DNA of 64,000 bases from Roseovarius pelagicus (GTDB taxonomy: Bacteria; Pseudomonadota; Alphaproteobacteria; Rhodobacterales; Rhodobacteraceae). Shown piece by piece: positions 18,324-26,980 of this stretch. A model generated the notes under the pieces. It did not search any database, was not told where the DNA came from, and worked only from the letters and a program-made list of their open reading frames with translations. Where the stretch lies: contig NZ_CP106738.1 of assembly GCF_025639885.1 (NCBI RefSeq), positions 3,720,001-3,784,000 of the forward strand, read 5' to 3'. The position numbers and the translations under genes were made by a program. Each line of letters starts with the position of its first letter. Positions within the stretch are counted from its first letter, which is position 1.

Positions 18324-18566
18324 GTGCCAGCTACACTCGCTTTTGGAACAGGCACCAGCTGCCCAGATTGAGCGCTCCACAAACCCCTTTCAAAACCAAA
18401 GCAGTTGTTGAAGATTTTTGCACCGCACATATTAGCAGTCATTCGTCGCATTGCAGAATTTCGGTAAAGTGGGCTCGAAGCCGACTTTCGCCGCAGATCA
18501 ATTGTAAAGTTGACCGTCGGCGAAACGCCGAAGACGTGGCGGGACCGGTGGATTGGAGGAACCGCT

Positions 18567-19134
18567 ATGCCTACCGCCAACCTACCAGCAAAGCATGTCT
18601 GGGCGATCCAGGTCCGATTGGAGATCGCCCATCGGACCCGAGAACTGGCGCTCTTCAATCTTGCCATCGATAGCAAGTTGCGTGGCTGCGACATGGTGCG
18701 GCTCAAGGTCGCCGATGTCTACGCCGCGGGGCAGGTCAGGCACCGCGCTGCGATTGTCCAGAGCAAGACAAGCAGGCCCGTGAGCTTCGAGATTACCGAA
18801 GAGACTCGGAAAGCAATCGAAGCTTGGCTCGAATCCCCGCTCATGATTGTGTCGGAGCATCTCTGGCCGAGACGGTTCCACGAACGGCTGCACATTTCGA
18901 CGCGGCAGTATGCTCGCCTCGTCCGGGACTGGGTGGCCTCCATCGGTCTCGAGCCGAGCGCCTACGGCACCCATTCCATGCGTCGCACCAAGGTAGCGGG
19001 GATTTATCGGAAGACCGGCAATCTTAGAGCAGTGCAGCTATTGCTTGGCCATACGAAGATGGGACAGCACCGTGCGCTACCTCGGCGTCGAACTGGAAGA
19101 TGCGCTCGCGATCGCAGAGTCGGTAGAGAACTAA
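18567..19134 (+). pseudogene. Tyrosine recombinase/integrase, frameshifted before the catalytic tyrosine
   Basis: ATG 18567 follows GGAGGA and begins MPTANLPAKHVWAIQVRLEI. Recombinase motifs are readable: the first Arg region (LFNLAIDSKLRGCDMVRLKV), HSMRRTKVAGIYRKTG (box II His and Arg) and LRAVQLLLGHTKM. After that point a GGG at 19061-19063 stands where two G fit the reading frame. With one G removed the frame continues as DSTVRYLGVELEDALAIA and ends at TAA 19132-19134. That lost stretch includes the nucleophilic Tyr. As it stands the product has a wrong C-terminus and should be inactive. Sequencing error is an alternative. Confidence 0.85.
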
Positions 19135-19141
19135 GCGTCAG

Positions 19142-19168
19142 GGGCCGGTCTGTCGCGGCCGGCCCTTT
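19142..19168 (+). terminator. Hairpin terminator after the recombinase
   Basis: GGGCCGG (19142-19148) and CCGGCCC (19159-19165) form a 7-bp stem followed by TTT, eight bases after the recombinase stop. Confidence 0.6.
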
Positions 19169-19316
19169 ACGGTCTTTCATCTTGGAGTTTGTCGCTGCAA
19201 TGCGGCGTCCGCTTAGCTGCCGTTCATGATGGCGAACCTCATGTGCCTCCTGCCGGGCAACGCCAGTGCAATTTGGGATGGAGCATGCTGCCGATGAGAT
19301 GATGCTACCGCCTGTT

Positions 19317-22300
19317 TCAAGCTATTCTTCGTCGCTTGTTGACAGAGTCGATCATCGACTGGGGCCGAGATACATCCAGAACCACAACCGAGAACTTCTT
19401 CTTTAAGTGAAGTGGAAGGTCATCTACGAGCATCGCCTCAAGCGCTTCGGCGCTGTCTGGCCCGTCGGCGCCATCGTTTCTCTTTGCGGCTTTGAATTCC
19501 GAGCCGAACCAGAAAACGAGATAGATCCCGAAACCGCAGGCGTCCGGATCGGCGGCGTAGCCCGCCAGCTGGGTCGAAGCGGCCGTCCAAAGTTCGCCGT
19601 TGTAGTGTCTCTTGGCTTCAACCGGCAGATTCTTACCCGCGTGGCTCAATATTAGGATGTCGGCTCTGGTGTTTTCGCCGCGACGTGCCTCCGGAAAGCT
19701 GGCGGCAATGCCATATCTTTCGAAGCGCGGACGAAACAGTTCCAGAAGCCGGTCCCTGTCCTCATTCTCGATCTGTGGTTCCGTCGCCGCTCCATACTTA
19801 TCGGTGTTCCAGAACCGCTTCCAGGGTGTCTCGCTTCCTGTCCTCAGGGTGCTCTTGTATCGGTCGATTTCCTCGAGAACTACGGCCGCAAGATCCGATG
19901 CAGATGCCGGGGGGCCGATTGCGAGCACGCTCATCAGCTGGATTACCGAAGGAGCTGAGAATTGCTCATCTCTCAGCTTGCGAGCGTGTTCCGCAGCTGC
20001 ATGCGCGATGTGCGGCGCCCAACTTGCATCCACGGTTGGAGCAAGTTTTTTTAGGCGCTCTCCCGCATCAGTTGCATTGGATGCTCCGAGGCGCTGGATG
20101 GCCGCTCGCACAATCCCACTCCCTCCATCTGAATGCCACCAATCATTGTCGCGTGCCTGATATTTTTTGCCGAGAACGCTTATCCTGATGTAGTCCAGCA
20201 GATCGATGTTCGGACACGACTCGTTGAATGCTTGCGCGAGGTCCCCGTTTGGAGCCAATAGCGCCGCTTCAAGATCTCTTTCCGAAAACCGATCGGCAAA
20301 TTCCTCGGGCTTCAGCGCAAGGCCGACGAACGACCAAAGATCTATTTGCTTCCGCTCGAGATCATCGCGATTGAGTGCAAGCCTGACAAGCTCTATGAGT
20401 TGACTGCTGCCTAAACTGGCCGCGCATGCGGAGATCGCCTGCTTTAGGGCGGGCTCTGGAAGTCCCGGTCTCTCGCCAAGTAGGCCAACCATGCACATAG
20501 ATACCAGTTCCGGCCTGTCTGCACTCGTCAGATAATGGATAGCGTCGAGGTCGTCATCGCCCGCATCCAGAGCGGCGTTCCAATATTGCACTATCACGGC
20601 AGCGCCTTGATCAGGATAGCGAGCCAAGCGGTCAACTGCCCAAGCGGCGATCGAAGGATCATCGTCGGAACTGAAATAGGCTTGCCGAAGCCCGATCAAC
20701 GCAATTATCAAGGGGGTCGCATCGATGTCGTTTTCACGCCCGTGCAAAAGCGCTTGATGCAACCCTGCGGCTACGGCAATCTCTTGCGGGAATGTCCCGC
20801 GTTTGGCTTCGGCCCTGCCAAGATCCTGGACATCAACCTTGATGTCAGTGTTTATCGCAAACTGGATCAACCCCTCGGCGATCGCGGCTGCGATTTGTCC
20901 ATTCGTGTATTCTACAACTTTTTCAAGCGGCGCTTCGTCCTTGCGGATGCAGCCATTACGATAGTGGTTAGCAGCCCAGCTCAACACTCCGAACTGGTCA
21001 TCAGCTCCGCTTGCGATCCCTGAGAGTTTCGGCGTGAGTTGAGCCACATTGCCAATCCGCGATCTCTCTGTCTCTCGCTCCTGTTTCGCTTTTCGCTTGG
21101 CCTCCTTCTTCTCCCATCTTGCGTTGGGGTTAGAGAGGAGTGACTTAATGAAGCCCTTGAAGCCTTGTTCCTGCTCAAGCAGCGACACGATCAGATCTTT
21201 CCATTTCGGCCAGTGCGTTTCACTACGCGCTGCATAGGCCGCGATCTGAAACAATTGCTTTCGCGCCGCACCTTTCTTCGCCGCTTCTGCTCGATCCAAT
21301 AACCCGCGGATCAATGGATCTGACGGCAAACGCCTCGTGGTGGAGACGTATTCGCTTGTCACCAGCCAGGGACGATTTTGGGAGCAGATATCTTCCATGT
21401 GGGCGAGGAAAAACTCAAGCTCACGAACGTCAGAATCGCGATCAATCCACCTCCGAATGGCCTCAACAACTTCGCTGTCAAGCATATCCCATTGATGTTT
21501 CCGGAGATTGCCAATCCAACATTGAAGACGCACAGCGGATATGTCCGGGTTGGCATCAATTGTGATGACAAACGCGCGATTGAGGAGTGATTGGACCTGA
21601 ACTTTGTGCTGGTGTTTTGTGTCGCTTCGTCCAATACCTTTGTCGAAAAAGTCCGGTCGCGGAGACTGCGCGATCGCTATGCTCAGAGAGACCAGCGAAC
21701 CAGTATCGTCGTTGTCCGCGCCATCGCGCGTTTTCGCAGACACGCTGTTAAAATCCATTAGTAGTGCATGAAGATCGGAAAACTGAACATCTTGAGTTGA
21801 ACCGCTTGAAAGGATGCGGGCGCGGATCGCCACTTGGTCCCGGTCCACCGTCATGCCGGCTAAATCGTCCAATAGTCCACGTTGCATACCGTCCGTGTCG
21901 ACGGCTTTAGAGACGAGGACTCCGGCCGCCCTCTCCCGCATCCAGAGTGGTCGCGCAGCGTCGAGCACGATCTCCCGCAACTTCGGCGTCATCCGTTCAA
22001 CTGGCGGACCGTCGGGGAGTGCTTGAAGGACGGTGACCTGTAGATGGCTGCGGACCTCAGCGTCGAGAACAGCTGTGAAATCATCAGCAAGATCATCGCC
22101 GGCAAGCCCACCGATGACAGTAGCGTCATCTTGGGAGGCGAGGAAAAACGGGTCGTCACGATCCAGGTGATAGAGGATTTCTCGTCGTCCATCGGTGTCG
22201 AACGCTGCGGCGTCGCCATATGCCAGCACCGTAGTAGCATCATTTTGAATCAGCCGTCTTGCCCCAACGGGATCTCCTTCTGATTGCAAATGGGCGGCAA

Positions 22301-23342
22301 ACCACGCAAATAGCCCCCTGAGTTCGCTCGGTGCCTTCTGGTCGCTTCCCGTGATGAGGGCAATCGCACTCCGCAATGGTAATGCGGAAGTTTCTCCAGC
22401 ACCCGTCACCCTTCTTGCCAGAAAACGCCCTGCCAAAAACTCAGCGACCGTTCGGTGAACGGGCGCGAACTCGTGCCCTTCTCCCCTGAACAGGGCTGTA
22501 TCCAGCGCGGCTTCGAGAACGCGCGCTTCGAGTCCCAAGGCATGCGTAGCAACATACTCGCTTTGTGTGGAACCAGGAGGCAACGCGTTTGAGCGCCAAA
22601 GTGCTTTCGCCCCGGAGACGAGAAGGTAGAAGCTCATCGCGGCAGCCGCAGCGAGGATTTCTTCCGCTCCCGGCCGTGGATCTGTTGCGCGCTGAGGGTC
22701 GTGTTCGTGGGCAAGTGCCGATGTGGCTCTCGCGAACAAGTCAAAGCGGGAGGTCGGCCACAGGCCGTTCGATACTACAACCGAGTGAAGCAGTCTCAGA
22801 CTAAGCGGATTCTCGAGAAATGCATCAGCCCCTCGATTTCGTGCTTCCCGGATGAAGCGCTCGGGATTAGTTTCTTCCAGAGAGGCCAAGACCAGTTGCG
22901 CCTCGTCCTCGCTCAAAGGCAGGAGATGGGCCACAACGATGGGCATGTTCTTCGCTGCACGCCGCATCGAATTGATGTCGGCCGTTGCGCGCCAATCCTC
23001 AGCACGGCAGGTGAGGCGCCATCTGCCAATGTTCCTGCTCGATATCGAGTTGGCGATCCGCAGAAGCTTGTCTTTGCCGCCGTCGCCTGAACGATATTCA
23101 TCGAGGGCATCAAGATAAACGGTTCCAGACAAGCCGATCGGAAAGCCGTTCATCACTTCCCTGCAAGTTGCGACCTCGCCACCCTCGTCACGAGCCTCCT
23201 TTTCCAGAGCTGTCGATTTTCCCGCACCGGGCTCACCAAGCAAAACAACATATGGATGGCCGCGCAAATGGCTCAGCGGCTGAACCACGTTCTTTCCTTG
23301 AACTTGGAAGGCGACTCGTCTGTCTAAGGGTGCACTTGCCAT
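19317..23342 (-). CDS. STAND/NACHT-like NTPase with C-terminal PD-(D/E)XK nuclease domain, candidate defence protein
   Basis: This is a 1341-residue protein. A P-loop lies at the N-terminus: Walker A GEPGAGKST at 36-44 and Walker B VYLDALDE at 75-82, the acidic form typical of NACHT/STAND NTPases. A possible sensor arginine follows in RWRLTCRAEDWR. The long middle part (about 250-1150) is helix-rich with repeated Ala/Leu helices, as in the sensor arrays of STAND proteins. Near the C-terminus, RADILI (Asp 1228), PVEAK (Glu 1242, Lys 1244) and QLAGY (Gln 1258, Tyr 1262) give D-x13-ExK plus QxxxY. This is a PD-(D/E)XK nuclease core. Known Avs proteins carry their nuclease at the N-terminus; here it is at the C-terminus. 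Phage defence by target sensing and DNA cleavage is inferred, supported by the adjacent dead integrase. No family name can be assigned with certainty. Confidence 0.8.
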   Translation of the reverse strand: MASAPLDRRVAFQVQGKNVVQPLSHLRGHPYVVLLGEPGAGKSTALEKEARDEGGEVATCREVMNGFPIGLSGTVYLDALDEYRSGDGGKDKLLRIANSISSRNIGRWRLTCRAEDWRATADINSMRRAAKNMPIVVAHLLPLSEDEAQLVLASLEETNPERFIREARNRGADAFLENPLSLRLLHSVVVSNGLWPTSRFDLFARATSALAHEHDPQRATDPRPGAEEILAAAAAMSFYLLVSGAKALWRSNALPPGSTQSEYVATHALGLEARVLEAALDTALFRGEGHEFAPVHRTVAEFLAGRFLARRVTGAGETSALPLRSAIALITGSDQKAPSELRGLFAWFAAHLQSEGDPVGARRLIQNDATTVLAYGDAAAFDTDGRREILYHLDRDDPFFLASQDDATVIGGLAGDDLADDFTAVLDAEVRSHLQVTVLQALPDGPPVERMTPKLREIVLDAARPLWMRERAAGVLVSKAVDTDGMQRGLLDDLAGMTVDRDQVAIRARILSSGSTQDVQFSDLHALLMDFNSVSAKTRDGADNDDTGSLVSLSIAIAQSPRPDFFDKGIGRSDTKHQHKVQVQSLLNRAFVITIDANPDISAVRLQCWIGNLRKHQWDMLDSEVVEAIRRWIDRDSDVRELEFFLAHMEDICSQNRPWLVTSEYVSTTRRLPSDPLIRGLLDRAEAAKKGAARKQLFQIAAYAARSETHWPKWKDLIVSLLEQEQGFKGFIKSLLSNPNARWEKKEAKRKAKQERETERSRIGNVAQLTPKLSGIASGADDQFGVLSWAANHYRNGCIRKDEAPLEKVVEYTNGQIAAAIAEGLIQFAINTDIKVDVQDLGRAEAKRGTFPQEIAVAAGLHQALLHGRENDIDATPLIIALIGLRQAYFSSDDDPSIAAWAVDRLARYPDQGAAVIVQYWNAALDAGDDDLDAIHYLTSADRPELVSMCMVGLLGERPGLPEPALKQAISACAASLGSSQLIELVRLALNRDDLERKQIDLWSFVGLALKPEEFADRFSERDLEAALLAPNGDLAQAFNESCPNIDLLDYIRISVLGKKYQARDNDWWHSDGGSGIVRAAIQRLGASNATDAGERLKKLAPTVDASWAPHIAHAAAEHARKLRDEQFSAPSVIQLMSVLAIGPPASASDLAAVVLEEIDRYKSTLRTGSETPWKRFWNTDKYGAATEPQIENEDRDRLLELFRPRFERYGIAASFPEARRGENTRADILILSHAGKNLPVEAKRHYNGELWTAASTQLAGYAADPDACGFGIYLVFWFGSEFKAAKRNDGADGPDSAEALEAMLVDDLPLHLKKKFSVVVLDVSRPQSMIDSVNKRRRIA

Positions 23343-23637
23343 GTCGGGAAGATACTGATCCGGCAGTGCTTTGAAAACAAGAAGCAGCGCAAACCCACTG
23401 CAAAGGACCGATGTCGGCTTTGAGAGCTCGGAGAATTCATGGTATGCGGAACCAGATTTCGTTCGCGTCGACCCGCAATGATCTGCTTCTTCTGGAATGT
23501 TATGCGTCTGCCATACTCCGAGGCGCTCACTATGCTGGCCTCCGATTTGCTCGTGCGTCAGCCCAGCTGCATGTTGCTTCCGACGCTTCGGGTGTGGATG
23601 GTCGGCGGAACATCAAGCGCGCATCCGGAACCACGCC

Positions 23638-24315
23638 ATGCTCCTCAGCATCATCGGGCATGTCATAGCCCTTCTTGCGGCCGGCATTGCCGTGGCTGGC
23701 GACACTTGGGATGCGACACGGCGCGGGATCGCGCGGCTGCGCCCGACCGGGTGGTTCGCGATCGCAATCGCACTCGCCGGCTTTGCGGTCTCCACCATCG
23801 ATAGCTGGCGCGCCTACCAGGACCAGCTCGAGCGGCAGCGCCTCGCCATGGAAGAAGTCCGGTCGGCTTGGCGTGATCTCGTCGGGCCGTTTCGCCTACT
23901 CCTCTGGGAGCTCGACGGGGCACAGAGCAATCCCGACGCGGCGATGATCGAGCGGCTGCTGGCCAACGGGGCGCTCGAGCGCCTCGACAGCATCGATCTC
24001 AGGGGCGAGGCGCCGCATCACCACGGCGCCTGGATGGCCAATATTTGCGGCCCGGCCGAGCGGGGGCGCGACGAGCTGCGGCGCCTTCAGGCGATCTATG
24101 TGGGGATACTGGAAACCGAGCTAATTGCCGCAATGAAGGAGGTCGCCGCGTCTCACGTGCCGGAGTTCATGTCCGTCTACGCGCCTTGCGACACGGTCGA
24201 ATTTGATCCCAGCTACCCTTGGCGGCTTGAGTCGATCGTCAATCACCGCGAGATGCGTGGTTATCTCGCGGCGCTGCTCGAGCTTCGCCGCGGGATCGAC
24301 CGTTTTGCTGAGTAG
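23638..24315 (+). CDS. Membrane-anchored coiled-coil protein of unknown function
   Basis: From ATG 23638 the product has 225 residues. Two hydrophobic segments (LLSIIGHVIALLAAGIAVAG and GWFAIAIALAGFAVSTI) are joined by a short basic loop. A charged helix (YQDQLERQRLAMEEVRSAWR) and a cytoplasmic helical domain follow. I do not recognise the family. The frame opens at 23497, but the extra 47 residues are Cys/Arg-rich and look like a shadow. It is divergent from the NTPase-nuclease gene across a 295-bp gap without other features. A role as partner or regulator of that system is possible but unproved. Confidence 0.65.
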   Translation: MLLSIIGHVIALLAAGIAVAGDTWDATRRGIARLRPTGWFAIAIALAGFAVSTIDSWRAYQDQLERQRLAMEEVRSAWRDLVGPFRLLLWELDGAQSNPDAAMIERLLANGALERLDSIDLRGEAPHHHGAWMANICGPAERGRDELRRLQAIYVGILETELIAAMKEVAASHVPEFMSVYAPCDTVEFDPSYPWRLESIVNHREMRGYLAALLELRRGIDRFAE

Positions 24316-24335
24316 GCCCTGGAGTCCAGCACCGG

Positions 24336-24641
24336 TCCAGCGCGGACCATGCGGTGCCCCTTGGTCTGATTGCGAACGAGTTCGCGACGAATAGCCTGAA
24401 GCACGCCTTCGGCGAGAAAAGTGGAACGATCACCCTCAACCTTGAGGTCGAAGCATCTACCCTCAGTCTTACCCTGGGGGACGATGGGCGCGGACTGCCG
24501 AACGACGGCGAGCAGGACGGGACTCGACACGGAGGAACTGGCTTGCGCCTCATGGAAGGTATGGCCCAGCAGATCGGCGCCAGGCTTCACCGGAGCGAGG
24601 TCAAGCGCGGAAGGATGCTCGTAGTGGAGCTCGTTCAGTAG
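24336..24641 (+). pseudogene. C-terminal fragment of a HWE/HisKA_2-type sensor histidine kinase
   Basis: The frame reads SADHAVPLGLIANEFATN, then SLKHAF, then LTLGDDGRGLPND and GGTGLRLMEGMAQQIGA. These are the N box, G1 and G2 boxes of the ATP-binding domain of HisKA_2/HWE kinases. The phosphoacceptor His and any sensor domain are absent. Upstream the same frame meets a stop inside the neighbouring gene. About 100 residues remain, so this is a 5'-truncated remnant left after a rearrangement. Confidence 0.75.
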
Positions 24642-25213
24642 GGCATCTTGCAGCACCCCGGGGCAACTCTTTCATCCAGGCCAAATCTTACCGGCAGCGC
24701 GCGCCTCTACGGCCGCGCCAAGATCAAGGGTTCGGGCACGCATATGGCTGTTCCGCAGGAGCGGCCGTTCGCTACACGCTGACGACCTTGCAGGGAGGGT
24801 TAGAAGCGGTCAGAGCCATGACGTCGCCCACTTGCAACACGAAATGCAAAGGCCGGCCAGAGCTTTGGCCTGCAACCTCAGATGGGAAGCCGGCCCACGG
24901 TCGCAGGCACAAATCACGCGCTTTCGGCAACATCGGCTTGGATATGCGGAGTAGATTCCGAGCTTACAACCACCGGCGCGACTTCGGGAACGCGCCTGCA
25001 CTCTTATCAAGGTCCCCACAAATTCTTTTCACCTTCGAAAATGCACGTCTGTAGGGATACCCGAATGTCCGTTTCCGTTTCACCGGCAAGCTTGCCTCGC
25101 TCGCGCAGAGAATGTCCGGAATCCGCCCAATTCTCCGGAAACATCCGGTCGCGAGCGCAGAATGTTGCGGCTTGAGTTGGGCGCGAGCGCCTTTTCCGTC
25201 GGACTTAGCGCGG
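24642..25213. other. Intergenic stretch without recognisable gene
   Basis: Both strands were read. Short open frames are present, but none shows a ribosome-binding site together with a recognisable motif or a natural amino-acid pattern. It lies between a kinase fragment and a transposase fragment and is most likely decayed mobile DNA. Confidence 0.5.
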
Positions 25214-25411
25214 CTATTGCGATGCAGGAAAGATTTTCGCCAATTTGCGGGGGTTTTAGGCGGTGGCGGCGAGTAGGAATTCCTCATTTGCGCTGCATGG
25301 GTCGCGCAATCGGAGCTGTCCGAGACCGAGGATGCGCTTGAGGTGTGCGTAGAGCATCTTGACCCTCTTTCGGAGCTTCGCTGAGATGTCGTATTGCTTG
25401 GTTTTTGCCAT
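25214..25411 (-). pseudogene. C-terminal remnant of a DDE transposase (IS1182-like)
   Basis: The reverse strand gives MAKTKQYDISAKLRKRVKML, then YAHLKRILGLGQLRLR, then NEEFLLAATA, a stop, and NPRKLAKIFPASQ. Complete transposases of this type read the last part as AATAQNLRKLAKIFPA, so a Gln codon has become TAA. The N-terminal three quarters of the protein are gone. Assignment to IS1182 is from memory of the AHLKRIL...LRLRG signature. Confidence 0.7.
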
Positions 25412-25439
25412 GTGCCAACTCACCTCTCGATTTCCCACC

Positions 25440-26444
25440 CTCCCGCGCGAAAAAAGACGCCCGCTGCGAAATAAAATGCGCCCACCTTTGCGTAGCGCTG
25501 CATGAAAGAGGTGCGCTTGTTTTTCGAGGAGAGCCCTTTTAACGGATTCAGCATGGGCTGGCAGGCCCCTTTATGAATTGAGCCTTGGTGCGACTTTGCT
25601 TCGTCCGAGCCCTCGCGTCTTTTTTTGGAGGGCTCTCCAAACTGAACCAACGAAGTGGAGTTGAAGTGTTCGATGGTCGGATGGCGTTCTGGGATTTGTA
25701 TTTTTTTACTTAGGCTTGCATGAAAGTGGACTTGGTGATGTGATACATTACAAATGCGGGTGATTTCTAGGCATTTGTATGTGTTGTCAGTGCGTGCATA
25801 GTTATGCCAAAAACCCCGGTTTTGTTCGCCATGAAACGGGGAAAGTTTTGCTGTGGGTGTCTAAGGTGCTGATTTGAAATGGTTTTGGCCGAAAGGGAGT
25901 TTTGGCCAAAACAGATCATGTTGAGTGAGTTAACGGCGGAAGAGGCAAGGGGCATCAGGCAGATGGCCGTGTCATTGCACCGCAAGCCGCGGTGATTGGG
26001 AAGAATAGCTGCAAATTTGGTTGCTGCAATAGCCGTTATACTCTGTCCGCTGCCTTCTCACCTGATTTCCAGATCTTGCGCGGGCCCTCTTTTGAGGCCG
26101 CGAAGATCCGGAAACTCTGGTGAGACCGAACCAAAACAAACATCAACAAATGCCAGACCGATAGACAATGCTGCTGCTACAGCGTGTCTGGCAAGATTGC
26201 CTTTTAAAAGGAGGGAATGGGCTTCTTGATCTGTCGATTGGCGCAGCGTTTTTCGGGATGAATCCACGACGTTGAGGAAGTGCTACATCAGCGCGTGTTC
26301 GCCGTCCTTGTTCAAGAAAGAACGAAAGCTGCCCTTCGGCGCTCAATCACATTTGCGTGAGTTTCCACCTACTGGAAGCCACTTTCGTTGTTGACGGAAT
26401 GCTCGGCCCGTTGTGTCTAAGGGGAAAGGATAGAGGAAAGCCTT
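25440..26444. other. 1-kb A+T-richer intergenic region with palindromes
   Basis: No gene can be supported here. Two structures are visible. GCCCTC and GAGGGC around a T-run near 25610-25635 form a 6-bp hairpin. GTTTTGGCCAAAAC at 25899-25912 is a perfect 14-bp palindrome, with GTTTTGGCC repeated just upstream at 25882-25890. Composition differs from the flanking genes, as in decayed island DNA. The last 100 bases must hold the promoter of the copper operon. Confidence 0.5.
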
Positions 26445-26798
26445 GTGATCGGTCGTCTTATCATCGTTCTTGTTGCGTTGCATCTCGTTGTTACGAGTGC
26501 ATTTGCGCATGGGATGTCGATGCCCGAGCATTGCGCGGACCCGTCGGCGCAACACATGCACGGTGAAGAAACGTCCTACGTTCAAGATCAGGGCGCTGAG
26601 GTCACTTTCGACTCTGAAGAGAAAAGCAAGCCTTTAGGGCTTTTGCATTGCGCCAGCGTTGCCTGCACGGACCAGTTCGCGGGCAACGCTGTCCCAATCC
26701 TAGTGAAGGCGTCTCGGAGTGCCGATCTGAATCCCGCGGAGCCGCAGATGGCTTTGCAGTCCGTTTTTCTGTCCCAACTGCGGCCTCCGTTGGTCTGA
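26445..26798 (+). CDS. Small exported protein at the head of the copper operon
   Basis: A GTG start gives a 117-residue product. MIGRLIIVLVALHLVVTSAFAHG is a signal peptide with cleavage after AFA. The mature part carries Met/His clusters (GMSMPEHCADPSAQHMHGEE) and two further Cys (LLHCASVACTDQF), suited to binding copper in the periplasm. I recall similar short proteins next to copA in other Rhodobacterales, without an assigned function. It precedes copA by about 180 bp in the same orientation. Confidence 0.65.
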   Translation: MIGRLIIVLVALHLVVTSAFAHGMSMPEHCADPSAQHMHGEETSYVQDQGAEVTFDSEEKSKPLGLLHCASVACTDQFAGNAVPILVKASRSADLNPAEPQMALQSVFLSQLRPPLV

Positions 26799-26980
26799 CA
26801 TCGCCTGCCCGGCGAGGATTGCGGTGTCGCCTGTGCAGGCGCGCCCGACGATCCGATCACATGCCGCCTGTCTCGGCCTAAGCCCAAGGCGCATCTGAAC
26901 CTCTTCTCCCTACCTTCACTGTTTTTGCAGTGATCTTCTCATTGCGTGACCAATCGCTGGTCTACGCCCATGGAAAACAC

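Noticed and set aside
19135-19229. C-terminal extension of the recombinase reading after the frameshift
   Set aside because: The residues are Arg-rich and unlike recombinases. The natural C-terminus is in the other frame and ends at 19134.
25420-25650. 76-residue open frame on the reverse strand
   Set aside because: Irregular composition, no ribosome site and no similarity that I can recall, inside decayed DNA.
25767-25985. 72-residue open frame on the reverse strand
   Set aside because: It spans the palindromic region, has no motif and no start signal.
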